Numbered from the stretch's first letter, positions 40,053 to 49,663 are shown. The stretch is 64,000 bases of DNA from Paenibacillus sp. RC67 (GCF_030020805.1 NZ_CP125098.1:4053501-4117500); one strand, 5' to 3'. Program-made: numbers and translations. The notes: generated from the letters alone by a model not told the origin.

Positions 40053-43000
40053 ATGAGCTTACAGTTGACAGTGAAGGTCATTAAGCAGTTGTGCGGCCAG
40101 CTCTCTTATGACAAAGGAGAGACTTATTACCGCGCCGGAAAAGTGTCATTAACTCACTACAATCCAATGACTGCGAATTTTGAAGCTGATGTTATAGAAG
40201 ATAAAAAAAACATGCAGCATGTAACCATCACTTTCGATCGTCACGGAGATGTAGCAGCCGTATGCTCTTGCCCTACGCTGGCATCTTATGATAAATATTG
40301 CAAGCATATTGCCGCAGCAATGCTGTTCATACAAGCTGCGCATCGTGATGGAACCGTGGAGCTGGAGCCTCAAGAAGACCTAAAGGATGAGGATTCTGAA
40401 GCAGCTATCTCGCTACCAAGTAACTCTTCCGCGGCAGATGTTCAGCTAGTCGGGAGCATGCTGGGATTATTCGCTGCCAAGCCCCTTCGAACTGTCCGAG
40501 CGCGAGCTCTGGTGGATCATAGAGAGACTCTTCAAGTCGAATTCACCTGTAAGCTCTATACATATAGTTACAGGAAATCCATGTTTGGCATTGAAATCAA
40601 GCTGGGACCTAAACGATTATATATCGTTCAAAATATCAGAGGTTTTCTTGAAGCCATCGATCGAAGAGAACCCTTTGATTTTACAAGACAGTTCACCTAC
40701 GATCCGAAAGTTCACAGCTTTCTACCTGAGCATGATGCCTTATTGCGCCAGCTAATTCAAATCTATCAGCATGAGAAGATGTACCGTCAACCGAGCCATT
40801 GGAACTTCAATACGGCTCCGAGCAACAGCGAACGCATGCTTCCCATCCCACCCTTTTACTGGGAAGCTCTCCTCCCTCTTCTTATCTCCGCTCCCTTCGT
40901 CCAGCTTGAGCTGAGTGAGCGTACTTTTGATGGAATTCGTATGGCCGATGAGCCTCTCCCGCTCAAATTTGAATTTGATCAAGCTACAACAGAGGATTAT
41001 CAACTGGTCGTCCATGGGTTGGAACAGATAACCATAATGGAAGCCTACGATGTTGTCCTATTTGAGGGTAAGCTGCTGAAGATGGATACTGAACAATGTC
41101 GAAGACTATCCGAGCTCAAGCAAATGCTTGAAACTTCCCGCAAGCAGCAGATTCAAATACAGCCGCAGCAAATGGAACCATTTATGGAACAAGTAATCCC
41201 TGGATTAATGAAGCTCGGCAATGTCCACATTGCGAAGGCAGTAACAGAACGAATCATGCAAGCGCCTTTAAAAGCTAAGCTGTATTTGGATCGGGTCAGA
41301 GATCGGCTCCTTGCAGGGTTGGAGTTTCGTTATGGCGAGATTGTTATCAATCCACTGGAAGGCACCAGTGCCAAACATACATACGATCATATCCTCCTTC
41401 GAGACGGAGAGCAGGAGCGACGCATTCTAGAATTAATGGAGCAAAGCTCCTTCTCCAAGACGGAAAGCGGTTATTACATGGACGATGAAGAAGGCGAGTA
41501 TGATTTTCTTTATCACATCGTACCTGAGCTGGAAAAATTCGTTCAGGTATACGCTACTTCCGCCGTTAAAGTCAGGCTTCTTCTTACTAATCCCCCTCCA
41601 AAAATCATGGTAGATGTGGATGAACGAACTAATTGGCTGGAGTTTCAATTCGATATGCAAGGAATCCCTGAATCGGAAATTCGTCAGTTGCTTCAGTCAC
41701 TAGAGGAGAAACGCAGATATCATAAGCTACCTAACGGTTCATTATTACCATTGGAAAACGAGGAATTCCAAGAAATCGTTAAGCTCCTGAATGAGGTTGG
41801 AGTTCGTCAAGGAGATATTAAGGGGTCACTCTTCAAGCTGCCTGTTACCCGCGGGCTCCATATGATGGATTCCCATAGACATGGAAATACGGTTAAACTG
41901 GGCAAATCGTTCCGAAGATTGCTGGAAAATATGCGAAACCCGGACAATCTGGATTTCCCCGTTCCCGACAGCTTGAATCCAATCCTTCGGGATTATCAGA
42001 AATACGGTTATCAATGGATGAAGACCCTTGCTCATTACCATTTCGGTGGCATATTAGCCGATGATATGGGGCTTGGCAAAACATTGCAAAGCATCGCCTT
42101 TATGGTTTCCGTTCTTCCTGAGATCCGCAGCTTGAAGCAGCCAGCGATCATAGTGTCACCCGCTTCGCTTACTTACAACTGGCTGAATGAGCTGAACAAG
42201 TTTGCTCCAGGGATCAAGGCTATTATCGCGGATGGGACCAAAACCGAACGAAGCCGCATACTTAAAGGCGCTTCCAAGTACGATGTCCTTATTACTTCCT
42301 ACCCACTTCTGCGCAGAGATATTTCCATGTATGTGGAACAATCGTTTCATACAATGATTTTGGACGAAGCTCAGGTGTTCAAGAATCATGTCACCCAAAC
42401 GGCTCAAGCGGTCAAAGAGCTTCAAGCACGCTACCGTTTTGCTCTTACAGGAACGCCTGTAGAGAATCGCTTGGAGGAGCTTTGGTCTATATTTGACGCC
42501 GTATTTCCTGAGCTGTTCACGAACAGGAAAACCTTCAACGAACTAACTCGTGAACATGTGGCAAAACGTGCCCGCCCTTTTCTACTGCGTAGATTGAAGA
42601 CCGATGTGTTACGAGAGCTGCCGGAGAAAATCGAATCCCTGCAAGCCTCTGAGCTATTGCCCGAGCAGAAAAAATTGTATGCGGCCTACCTGGCCAAGCT
42701 GCGCCAAGAAACCTTGAAGCACCTGGATGAAGAAGGCTTTCAAAAAAGCAGGATCAAAATATTAGCTGGCTTAACACGACTTCGCCAACTTTGCTGCCAC
42801 CCGGCTCTCTTCATTGAAGACTACAGAGGAAGCTCAGCCAAGCTCGAGCAGCTTTTGGATATCGTTGAAGAATGTCGAAGCGCAGGCAAACGCCTGCTCA
42901 TATTTTCACAATTTACAACGATGTTAAGCTTGATAGGCAAAGAGTTGGGCTATCAGGGAGTACGTTATTTTTACTTGGATGGAGACACCCCTACCCGAGA

Positions 43001-43349
43001 GCGTGTAGAGCTGTGCAACAGATTTAACGATGGTGAACGAGACCTCTTCCTCATCTCGCTAAAAGCAGGTGGTACGGGATTAAACTTAACCGGTGCGGAT
43101 ACGGTTGTTCTTTATGACCTATGGTGGAATCCCGCAGTTGAACAGCAGGCTGCAGACCGCGCACACCGTATCGGACAAAAGAATGTCGTGCAAGTCATTC
43201 GCCTCGTGAGTCGTGGAACTGTAGAAGATAAAATGTATGAACTACAGCAAAGAAAGAAGAATCTCATCGATGAAGTCATTCAACCTGGACAGGAGTCTTT
43301 ATCCAGCTTGTCTGAACAGGAAATTAAAGAAATTTTGATGATTGGATAA
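40053..43349 (+). CDS. SNF2-family DNA/RNA helicase with SWIM zinc finger
   Basis: A 1098-residue Swi2/Snf2-type ATPase. A SWIM zinc finger near residues 71-90 (CSCPTLASYDKYCKHIAAA) is followed by a long helicase-associated region. The SNF2 core carries motif I DDMGLGKTLQS (about residue 670), motif II LDEAQVF (about 770) and motif III TGTPVENRL. The C-terminal lobe has motif V LISLKAGGTGLNLT and motif VI QAADRAHRIGQ. It should translocate on double-stranded DNA to remodel protein-DNA complexes; some relatives assist transcription or repair. The ATG at 40053 has AAAGGA 8 bases upstream, better than the in-frame ATG at 39996. It is monocistronic. Confidence 0.93.
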   Translation: MSLQLTVKVIKQLCGQLSYDKGETYYRAGKVSLTHYNPMTANFEADVIEDKKNMQHVTITFDRHGDVAAVCSCPTLASYDKYCKHIAAAMLFIQAAHRDGTVELEPQEDLKDEDSEAAISLPSNSSAADVQLVGSMLGLFAAKPLRTVRARALVDHRETLQVEFTCKLYTYSYRKSMFGIEIKLGPKRLYIVQNIRGFLEAIDRREPFDFTRQFTYDPKVHSFLPEHDALLRQLIQIYQHEKMYRQPSHWNFNTAPSNSERMLPIPPFYWEALLPLLISAPFVQLELSERTFDGIRMADEPLPLKFEFDQATTEDYQLVVHGLEQITIMEAYDVVLFEGKLLKMDTEQCRRLSELKQMLETSRKQQIQIQPQQMEPFMEQVIPGLMKLGNVHIAKAVTERIMQAPLKAKLYLDRVRDRLLAGLEFRYGEIVINPLEGTSAKHTYDHILLRDGEQERRILELMEQSSFSKTESGYYMDDEEGEYDFLYHIVPELEKFVQVYATSAVKVRLLLTNPPPKIMVDVDERTNWLEFQFDMQGIPESEIRQLLQSLEEKRRYHKLPNGSLLPLENEEFQEIVKLLNEVGVRQGDIKGSLFKLPVTRGLHMMDSHRHGNTVKLGKSFRRLLENMRNPDNLDFPVPDSLNPILRDYQKYGYQWMKTLAHYHFGGILADDMGLGKTLQSIAFMVSVLPEIRSLKQPAIIVSPASLTYNWLNELNKFAPGIKAIIADGTKTERSRILKGASKYDVLITSYPLLRRDISMYVEQSFHTMILDEAQVFKNHVTQTAQAVKELQARYRFALTGTPVENRLEELWSIFDAVFPELFTNRKTFNELTREHVAKRARPFLLRRLKTDVLRELPEKIESLQASELLPEQKKLYAAYLAKLRQETLKHLDEEGFQKSRIKILAGLTRLRQLCCHPALFIEDYRGSSAKLEQLLDIVEECRSAGKRLLIFSQFTTMLSLIGKELGYQGVRYFYLDGDTPTRERVELCNRFNDGERDLFLISLKAGGTGLNLTGADTVVLYDLWWNPAVEQQAADRAHRIGQKNVVQVIRLVSRGTVEDKMYELQQRKKNLIDEVIQPGQESLSSLSEQEIKEILMIG

Positions 43350-43352
43350 TTC

Positions 43353-43393
43353 AAAAATGCCTTGACTGAAAGAAACTCGGGCCAAGGCATTTT
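43353..43393. terminator. Bidirectional terminator between the helicase and SDR genes
   Basis: AAAAATGCCTTG pairs with CCAAGGCATTTT around a loop of about 17 bases. Confidence 0.85.
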
Positions 43394-43402
43394 GCTATTT
43401 TC

Positions 43403-44218
43403 TTAAATTAACGATTCCGCTCCGTCAATAAACAGCTCCGTACCGGTAATATGGCTTGAAGCATTGGACGCCAGGAATGCAATCAGATCCCCTACTTGCT
43501 CCGGCTGACCGGCAGCGTGCTCCAGCGGCTGATTCCCTTCCGGGTATTTCACCGGAATCTTGATCTTGTTCAAATCCGGCGTAGGGTGTGTACTTTCGCT
43601 AATATGCGTTTGTATTGAGCCCGGGCAAATGACGTTTACACGTATTTTATATCGGGCTAGCTCCAGCGCGGCCATTTTGGCGAAAGCCATCTGCCCTGCC
43701 TTGGATGTGCTGTAAGCAGACATACCGAAGTTGGAAAACACTCGATTACCGTTAATCGAACTGGTGACTACGATGCTGCCTCCCTGTTCTTTCATGTGTG
43801 GGATCGCATATTTAACAGTTAGAAAAGTGCCTTTTAAGTTCGTAGAAAGCGTATGATCCCAATCTTCCGGTTTCATGCTCTCAATAGGTGCCAATACTCC
43901 GTTAATACCTGCATTGGCAAACACAATATCAATCTTCCCCCATTGCTTGGCAACAGCTTCAATGGCCTCCCGTACACGATCCGGATCAGACACATCAACA
44001 TCCTCAGTCATCGCCTGGGCATTTAAAGATTCAATCTCCTGCTTCACCTGCTCTGTCCTGCTGTCCTTTAAGTCCAGCAAGCCAACCTTCACTCCCTGCG
44101 AAGCTAATGCAAGAGCTGCCGCTCGCCCAATACCTGAGCCTGCACCCGTTACAATCGCTACTTTATCCTTTAATTCAGGATAGGTTGCATTAGGTTTTTG
44201 GATTGTTTGCATATTCAT
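43403..44218 (-). CDS. Short-chain dehydrogenase/reductase (SDR)
   Basis: A 271-residue classical SDR. The cofactor motif is TGAGSGIGRAAAL, the Asp after LLDL suggests NAD(H) preference, NAGINGVLAP is the NAG motif, and the catalytic Ser (VVTSSINGNRVFS), Tyr and Lys (YSTSKAG) are present. It ends with the GTELFIDGAESL family C-terminus. The substrate is unknown; 3-oxoacyl or sugar/polyol substrates are typical. The ATG at 44218 has GAGGTG six bases upstream and is preferred to an in-frame start at 44341. Confidence 0.92.
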   Translation of the reverse strand: MNMQTIQKPNATYPELKDKVAIVTGAGSGIGRAAALALASQGVKVGLLDLKDSRTEQVKQEIESLNAQAMTEDVDVSDPDRVREAIEAVAKQWGKIDIVFANAGINGVLAPIESMKPEDWDHTLSTNLKGTFLTVKYAIPHMKEQGGSIVVTSSINGNRVFSNFGMSAYSTSKAGQMAFAKMAALELARYKIRVNVICPGSIQTHISESTHPTPDLNKIKIPVKYPEGNQPLEHAAGQPEQVGDLIAFLASNASSHITGTELFIDGAESLI

Positions 44219-44524
44219 CTCTAACACCTCAATTCTTCGTAGTAAACTGACTTTATAACCATGCTTATTTTGCCATGTTTCACAACAATTATGAGGTTCT
44301 CGTAACGAGAGCAAGTTTATGCTACAATACTTGAGTTGCATTAACTCGTTCGTTTATTTTTACCCTGATCGGAAGCGCTAGAAACTTAATAAACGAGCAA
44401 CGGGAATTCAGCATGCCGAAAAACCTGCGCTCTCTTTTACTAATCCATGTTTCTATACTATCGAAGGTCGTTTTCGCAAGTTCAGGTCATGCAACCGCGC
44501 ACATTTTAAGGAGGATCATCGAAC
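44219..44524. other. Intergenic region upstream of udk
   Basis: A 306-base divergent region between the SDR and udk genes. A TACAAT at about 44321-44326 could be part of a promoter, but no good -35 partner was found. No T-box, PyrR loop or other known leader was recognised. Confidence 0.35.
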
Positions 44525-45163
44525 ATGCTCATCATCGGTATCGCAGGAGGTACAGGATCAGGCAAAACAACCGTGGCCCGGTCTGTTATTGACAAGCTTG
44601 GCAGCCAAGTGACATTTATATCGCAAGACAATTACTATTGTGATCACAGTCATTTAAGCTTTTCCGAACGGGAAGCGATCAATTATGATCATCCCTTAGC
44701 ATTTGATAATGCTTTGCTGTTGGAGCATCTGAAGCAGCTCAAGCAGGAGCAGCGAGTTTCTGCGCCAACCTATGATTTTTCAACTCATTCCCGGTCTGCA
44801 GTAACCAAGCAGCTGCTTCCTAATCCGATTATTATTATTGAAGGGCTGCATGTGTTATCGGATGAGCATTTAAGAGGCATTTTGGATATTAAAGTGTTCG
44901 TCGATACGGACCCTGATGTACGCATTTTGCGCAGAGTACTCAGAGATATTCAAGAACGTGGACGGACAATTGAATCCGTATATGACCAATATTTAACCAC
45001 GGTAAAACCGATGCACGAAGCCTTTATCGAGCCATCCAAAAAATATGCCGACATCATTATTCCCGAAGGCGGTCATAATGAAGTCGGCATCCAAATGCTT
45101 ACGATTTTAACGGAGAAGTACTTACAATCATCTTCTGTTTTTCCTCATCCCATAAGAGGATAA
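44525..45163 (+). CDS. udk: Uridine kinase
   Basis: A 212-residue P-loop kinase that phosphorylates uridine and cytidine in pyrimidine salvage. Walker A is GGTGSGKTTVARS at residues 8-20. ISQDNYY near 33 and NYDHPLAFD near 54 contact the nucleoside, and RRVLRDIQERGR near 136 is the LID region. The length is normal. AAGGAGG precedes the ATG. The 3' end overlaps by 65 bases with a convergent small gene. Together with the uracil permease 10 kb away it gives two salvage steps, but they are not co-transcribed. Confidence 0.93.
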   Translation: MLIIGIAGGTGSGKTTVARSVIDKLGSQVTFISQDNYYCDHSHLSFSEREAINYDHPLAFDNALLLEHLKQLKQEQRVSAPTYDFSTHSRSAVTKQLLPNPIIIIEGLHVLSDEHLRGILDIKVFVDTDPDVRILRRVLRDIQERGRTIESVYDQYLTTVKPMHEAFIEPSKKYADIIIPEGGHNEVGIQMLTILTEKYLQSSSVFPHPIRG

Positions 45164-45401
45164 GGCGCGGATCGTTCTTAAGCTTCACATTGCACAGCTT
45201 CAGTTCATTATCGGAAAGCTCATACAGCTGCCATCTCTCGGCCTCATCGATAGCTTGAGAACGTAAGAAATCTGGATAATCAGAGCGGGCCTCGTCCTCT
45301 TCATTCCAAAACTTGGTTCCATAATATGCGAGCTGATAATTGTTTATGAGCCTGCAGGTGAAGATCTGGGAAGTTATATCATGCTTTAATACGAATGGCA
45401 A
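45099..45401 (-). CDS. Small hypothetical protein overlapping the end of udk
   Basis: A 100-residue protein without recognised family (YGTKFWNEEDEARSDYPDFL in the middle). It starts at TTG 45401, eight bases after a perfect AAGGAGG, so translation is well supported. It converges with udk and the two coding regions share 65 bases on opposite strands, leaving no room for a terminator. It has no signal peptide or membrane helix. Confidence 0.65.
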   Translation of the reverse strand: MPFVLKHDITSQIFTCRLINNYQLAYYGTKFWNEEDEARSDYPDFLRSQAIDEAERWQLYELSDNELKLCNVKLKNDPRLILLWDEEKQKMIVSTSPLKS

Positions 45402-45448
45402 ACGGATATCCTCCTTCCATTTTACACAGCTTCAGTTGCATTACATAG

Positions 45449-45483
45449 AAAAGGCACGATCTCTATCGGAGATGGTGCCTTTT
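45449..45483. terminator. Terminator after the ferredoxin oxidoreductase genes
   Basis: AAAAGGCAC.ATCTC pairs with GAGAT.GTGCCTTTT around a five-base loop. On the minus strand it follows the alpha-beta gene by about 20 bases. Confidence 0.88.
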
Positions 45484-45504
45484 CTTATTATAAGAATGTA
45501 TGAC

Positions 45505-47811
45505 TTATAGATAAGGACTTTCGTGCTTCGCTTTCAACATATTCCAGCGACGTTCCACTTCGTTCTCGAACATTTTATAAGACTCTTCATATTCCGGCTT
45601 CGTCATATGCTTCGTCTTGCCCATTGTCTTGAGCCAATCCGACAACGGAACCTTCTTGCTCTTATCTTCCGGATTGTACGTAATATTCGTAACACCATGC
45701 TCAACCTCATACAACGGGAAGAAGCAGGAGTCTACCGCAGCACCAACAATGTTGGAGCCTTGTTCGTCGTCGGACAACCAGTTCAGTGGACAGGCGATGA
45801 GTATTTTACCGTAAACCAAGCCTTCGTTCTGAGCGTACCATTGTGCTTTGGCCGCTTTGCGAACAAGATCTTGCGGGAAAGCTTCCGAGCCTGTAAATAC
45901 ATACGGAATATGAGTCGCCGCCATAATTTGTGCGGTATCTTTATGGTGGAACACTTTACCGCCCTGCTTGGAGCCTACATTGGAAGTGGAGGTTCTATGA
46001 CCCATCGGTGTGGAGTAAGATAGTTGGGCTCCCGTGTTCATATAGCCCTCGTTATCGTACTCCAAAATAATCATTTTGTGGTTACGAAGCGCAGCACCGA
46101 TAGCCGGCCCCATCCCAATATCCATCCCGCCGTCACCCGTAATCATAACGAAAGTGAAGTCATCTTTTAAATTGAATTCATCCAATTCGCCTCTGCGTTT
46201 GCGCTCCCAGAACATTTCCACTACACCGGACAATGTAGCCGCGCCGTTTTGGAACAGGTTATGAATATAAGTCGCTTTATGCGCTGAATACGGATAGCCC
46301 GTAGTTACGACCATCGCGCATCCTGTGTGGAACAAAGCTACAATATCGCCTTCAATGCCTTTGAAGAACAGCTCCAAGCCGGAGAAAATTCCACAACCCG
46401 GGCAAGCGCCATGCCCTGGAGCAATACGCTTAGGCTTTTTGGTTAAAGAACGCAGCGGCGGAATCCGCACGTTCAGCTTGCCAGTTGCTTCATCAGGAGA
46501 AACGGTGATTAGACCTGTTTTCAAATCCTCGTATTTCATTGGGTTCAGCACACGCATCGGTGCTTTCGCAGGATCGCCTTTCGTATGACCATAGTAATCG
46601 AAAGGTATTTCCACTGTGCCTTTTTCCAGAGCTTCGATGGCGAAGCGGAACATGTTATGTCCATCCTCGGAATAGAAGTCCTTTCCGCCCAAGCCGTAAA
46701 TACGACTAATGACCATTGTATCGCGGTTGCCGTGAGTGAACAGCGCCGCTTTGATCTCATTAACCATGTTGCCGCCATGACCGCCGTAGGAATCCGCTCT
46801 GTCGCCAACCGTGACTGCTTTAACATGTTTCAGTGCTTCCGCGATCGCTTTTTGCGGGAATGGACGAATCATGTTGGGAGCAATAGAACCTGCTTTAATC
46901 CCTTGCTCACGCAGTTGGTCGACAACATCCTTAATAATTTCAGACGCTGAGTTCATCAGGAACACAGCAACCTCTGCATCCTCCATCCGGTACAAGTCGA
47001 GGATCGGATAGTCACGCCCCGTCAACACCTCATACTCTTGGCGAATCCGATCATAGACATGCTCCGCATTGTACATCGCCATGGATTGCTGGTAGCAGTT
47101 GTTGATGTAATCCGGCTCGTTCATGTACGGACCGACCGTGATCGGATGATCACGATCCAATGTATCTGCGAAGCCGGTCGGTGGTCTTTCTCCGACGAAT
47201 GCATGGACATCCTCTCGCTTCGCAAACGTTTGAACGCGGCGTTTTTGGTGTGAAGTGAAATATCCGTCGGAGGCCACTAACACCGGAAGCCGTACTTCCG
47301 GATCTTCTGCAAGCTTCAACGCAATGATGTTCATGTCGTACACAGCCTGCGGATCGCGGCACATCAAGATTGGCCAGCCAGTATTTAATGCATAGTACAA
47401 GTCGGAATGATCTCCGTGAATATCGAGCGGACCCGAAACGGAGCGGCATACCAGGTTCATAACCATTGGAAAACGTGTGCCGGATTGCACAGGCATTTGC
47501 TCTAGCATATATAAGTAACCGTTGGCGCTCGTCGCATTGAACACGCGTCCGCCTGCAGTTGAAGCTCCATAACATACCCCAGCCGAGCCGTGCTCGCCGT
47601 CAGCCGGAATCAGTTTAATGTCGTGCTGCCCGTTCGCTTTCATTAGATCCAGGAATTGCGCTACTTCTGTGGATGGTGAAATCGGAAAGTATCCCATGAT
47701 GTGGTAGTTGATTTGATGCGCTGCATAAGCTGCCATTTCATTGCCTGACTCATACACAATACGCTGTTCCACTGTACCTTGAGAAACCTCTTTTTTTATC
47801 TCAATTGCCAA
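45505..47811 (-). CDS. 2-oxoacid:ferredoxin oxidoreductase, fused alpha-beta subunit
   Basis: A 768-residue fusion. Residues 1-420 are the alpha part of pyruvate/2-oxoacid:ferredoxin oxidoreductases (GNEMAAYAAHQ, YFPISPSTEVAQFLD, DGEHGSAGVCYGAS). Residues 465-768 are the thiamine-diphosphate beta part (HGACPGCGIFSG with cluster Cys, GDGGMDIG ... DNEGYMNTG for TPP-Mg). The enzyme splits a 2-oxoacid with CoA and passes electrons to ferredoxin, or runs in reverse. The start is TTG at 47811, eight bases after AAAGGTGG; the GTG at 47823 overlaps that site. It follows the gamma-delta gene by 47 bases. Substrate specificity is not decided by the sequence as I read it. Confidence 0.88.
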   Translation of the reverse strand: MAIEIKKEVSQGTVEQRIVYESGNEMAAYAAHQINYHIMGYFPISPSTEVAQFLDLMKANGQHDIKLIPADGEHGSAGVCYGASTAGGRVFNATSANGYLYMLEQMPVQSGTRFPMVMNLVCRSVSGPLDIHGDHSDLYYALNTGWPILMCRDPQAVYDMNIIALKLAEDPEVRLPVLVASDGYFTSHQKRRVQTFAKREDVHAFVGERPPTGFADTLDRDHPITVGPYMNEPDYINNCYQQSMAMYNAEHVYDRIRQEYEVLTGRDYPILDLYRMEDAEVAVFLMNSASEIIKDVVDQLREQGIKAGSIAPNMIRPFPQKAIAEALKHVKAVTVGDRADSYGGHGGNMVNEIKAALFTHGNRDTMVISRIYGLGGKDFYSEDGHNMFRFAIEALEKGTVEIPFDYYGHTKGDPAKAPMRVLNPMKYEDLKTGLITVSPDEATGKLNVRIPPLRSLTKKPKRIAPGHGACPGCGIFSGLELFFKGIEGDIVALFHTGCAMVVTTGYPYSAHKATYIHNLFQNGAATLSGVVEMFWERKRRGELDEFNLKDDFTFVMITGDGGMDIGMGPAIGAALRNHKMIILEYDNEGYMNTGAQLSYSTPMGHRTSTSNVGSKQGGKVFHHKDTAQIMAATHIPYVFTGSEAFPQDLVRKAAKAQWYAQNEGLVYGKILIACPLNWLSDDEQGSNIVGAAVDSCFFPLYEVEHGVTNITYNPEDKSKKVPLSDWLKTMGKTKHMTKPEYEESYKMFENEVERRWNMLKAKHESPYL

Positions 47812-47858
47812 CTGGAATTCCACCTTTCAGGTAAGCTTTTACTTGATTGACAAGTGCT

Positions 47859-48869
47859 TCATCCATTCACAGCCAGATCAAAACGATGCGGTACACGATG
47901 CTGCTCGGCGTAACCGTCGGCTTCCCTCGCACTCGATAGCGCTTCTGTTGGGCACGCCTGTACACACTTTAAACAGCCCTTGCAGTACTGATAATCAATG
48001 CCCTGCAAAAACATTTGCGGGCGCCCCTTCTTGTCGGCCTGTTCGTCCCATACAAAGCAGAAGTCCGGACAGACCGTATCACAGGCAGCGCAGTGAATAC
48101 ATTTGTCATCCTCGAAATGAGGCATCATTCCTGCACGGGAAATGCTTAAATCTTTTAAAATGCTGTTGCCCGGATTCGTGATAACTCCACCCATTGGCTG
48201 AGTCTCAAATCCAAGAACCGGTGTATCCTGACGTACGAAAGAAGGCATTTTCTGTCCTTCCGGAAGGGCGAAGGTTTGAAACTGAACTTCGTTGTAACCC
48301 CTTTCAAACGTGTTTAATGCCGGTTGAACTGCTTGCGGGTATTTTTTCTCCAGAGACTTGCGGATTACGTTCTTCATTGTGTCCGGGTTCAAGAATGGAC
48401 ATAGCCGGAACAATGCACCTAACATCGCCATATTTACGCGGTTTTTCTCTTCAATCGAAATGCCGATGGCGTCGATAACCGCAATGGTACCGCCCATCAT
48501 TTTCAGCTTTTCCTTCAGCTCCTCAGGAGCTTTGGTGGAATTGACCAGTACAAGACTGTCTTCATATATTCCACTGACAACATTGACTGTTTTTGACAAA
48601 GATTCATGAAAAATCCCTACCACATGAGGTCGTTCCACAGGCGAAGTATCACGTATATTCGTGTCGATATCACAGAAGCGAATATGCGCTTTCACGGCAG
48701 AGCCTTTTTTCTCGGAACCGTAGGAGGAGAAGCTGACACCGTTTAATCCGGCCCCTACAACTCCTGCTTCAGCAAGCATCTTTCCTGCCAGGTTGGCACC
48801 AAGTCCCCCAATCGATTCCAGACGAATTTCAAAAAAGCCAAGCTCGTTCTTTTTAGGTAACGTAACCAT
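47859..48869 (-). CDS. 2-oxoacid:ferredoxin oxidoreductase, fused gamma-delta subunit
   Basis: A 336-residue fusion. The N-terminal gamma domain (FFEIRLESIGGLGANLAGKMLAEAG, residues 13-37) is followed by a C-terminal ferredoxin-like delta domain with two [4Fe-4S] motifs (CIHCAACDTVCP and CKGCLKCVQACP, about 255-310). It handles electron transfer for the alpha-beta partner. The ATG at 48869 lies 7 bases after AAAGGAG. A CTATTTA-GAATA-TAAATAG inverted repeat lies at the presumed promoter upstream. Both genes form one operon ending at the terminator at 45449-45483. Confidence 0.88.
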   Translation of the reverse strand: MVTLPKKNELGFFEIRLESIGGLGANLAGKMLAEAGVVGAGLNGVSFSSYGSEKKGSAVKAHIRFCDIDTNIRDTSPVERPHVVGIFHESLSKTVNVVSGIYEDSLVLVNSTKAPEELKEKLKMMGGTIAVIDAIGISIEEKNRVNMAMLGALFRLCPFLNPDTMKNVIRKSLEKKYPQAVQPALNTFERGYNEVQFQTFALPEGQKMPSFVRQDTPVLGFETQPMGGVITNPGNSILKDLSISRAGMMPHFEDDKCIHCAACDTVCPDFCFVWDEQADKKGRPQMFLQGIDYQYCKGCLKCVQACPTEALSSAREADGYAEQHRVPHRFDLAVNG

Positions 48870-48974
48870 TGCATGACTCCTTTCGAGAATAGACTGCAGC
48901 AAGTAGTTTTCTAAATACTATTTATATTCTAAATAGATCGACAAATTCCTCTCTTGCCAAAAACTTTTTTCCAG

Positions 48975-49532
48975 TTATACCCGAAATAATCCATATCCGT
49001 TCAATGGAATGGTGGTTTCCTTGTCCGGAAGCAGTCCGTTGCTCTTGCCATTTACCGCTACATCCACGAGCCACTTCGTAAAATTGGCAACCTGCATCGT
49101 CTCCATTTCTGCCAACGAGAAAAATCCAGCCCCATCGACTTCGATGCCGTCGGCCTTGGGCTCACCGTCCACATAGTCCATTTCAAAGGCAATGTACACA
49201 TTATGAATACTGCGAGGCTGGTCACGTAAAGCAACAATCCCTTTTACCTTGGTATGGACTCCGGTCTCTTCTAGGACCTCACGCACAACCGTTTCCTCAA
49301 TCGGTTCCATTTGCTCGATATAGCCGCCGGGGTTCGTCCAGTTTCCTTTGCCAGGCTCCTGCGCTCTGCGCACCAGCAGTACTTTGTCATCTTTAACGAC
49401 AAGCGCGCCGACACCGATGCTGTAATTCCCCCAGTGAACCGCTTCACAATTCGTGCAAACCCGTCGCTCGACACCATCCATTTGGCGGGTCTCCATCGGA
49501 TGACCACAGGACGAGCAATAATTTACCGACAT
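48975..49532 (-). CDS. Nudix hydrolase with N-terminal zinc ribbon
   Basis: A 185-residue enzyme. The N-terminal zinc ribbon (YCSSCGHPM ... RVCTNCEAVHW) is followed by a Nudix domain with the full box GGYIEQMEPIEETVVREVLEETGV near residues 70-93, including the REVLEETGV metal ligands. This layout is like NADH pyrophosphatase/ADP-ribose hydrolases (COG1051/NudC-related). The ATG at 49532 has AAGGAGG nine bases upstream. The substrate is probably a nucleoside diphosphate derivative. Monocistronic. Confidence 0.9.
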   Translation of the reverse strand: MSVNYCSSCGHPMETRQMDGVERRVCTNCEAVHWGNYSIGVGALVVKDDKVLLVRRAQEPGKGNWTNPGGYIEQMEPIEETVVREVLEETGVHTKVKGIVALRDQPRSIHNVYIAFEMDYVDGEPKADGIEVDGAGFFSLAEMETMQVANFTKWLVDVAVNGKSNGLLPDKETTIPLNGYGLFRV

Positions 49533-49620
49533 GTTCACACACCTCCTTCGTTATGTATCGATACCTGTCTATTAGTTAGCAGGTTAGTAAACAGTATTAC
49601 TATAGCTCGTTTATGACGAA

Positions 49621-49663
49621 AAATAAACCCGAACACCGCACGAAATCGTACAGTACCCGGGTT
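49621..49663 (-). terminator. Probable terminator after floT
   Basis: On the minus strand AACCCG..TACTGTACG pairs imperfectly with CGTGCGGTG..CGGGTT and is followed by TATTTTT. Confidence 0.65.

Noticed and set aside
47150..47575. 141-codon frame in the alpha part of the oxidoreductase gene
   Set aside because: It lies fully inside a well-supported gene in another frame on the same strand, with no ribosome site and an Arg/Cys-rich product typical of shadow frames.
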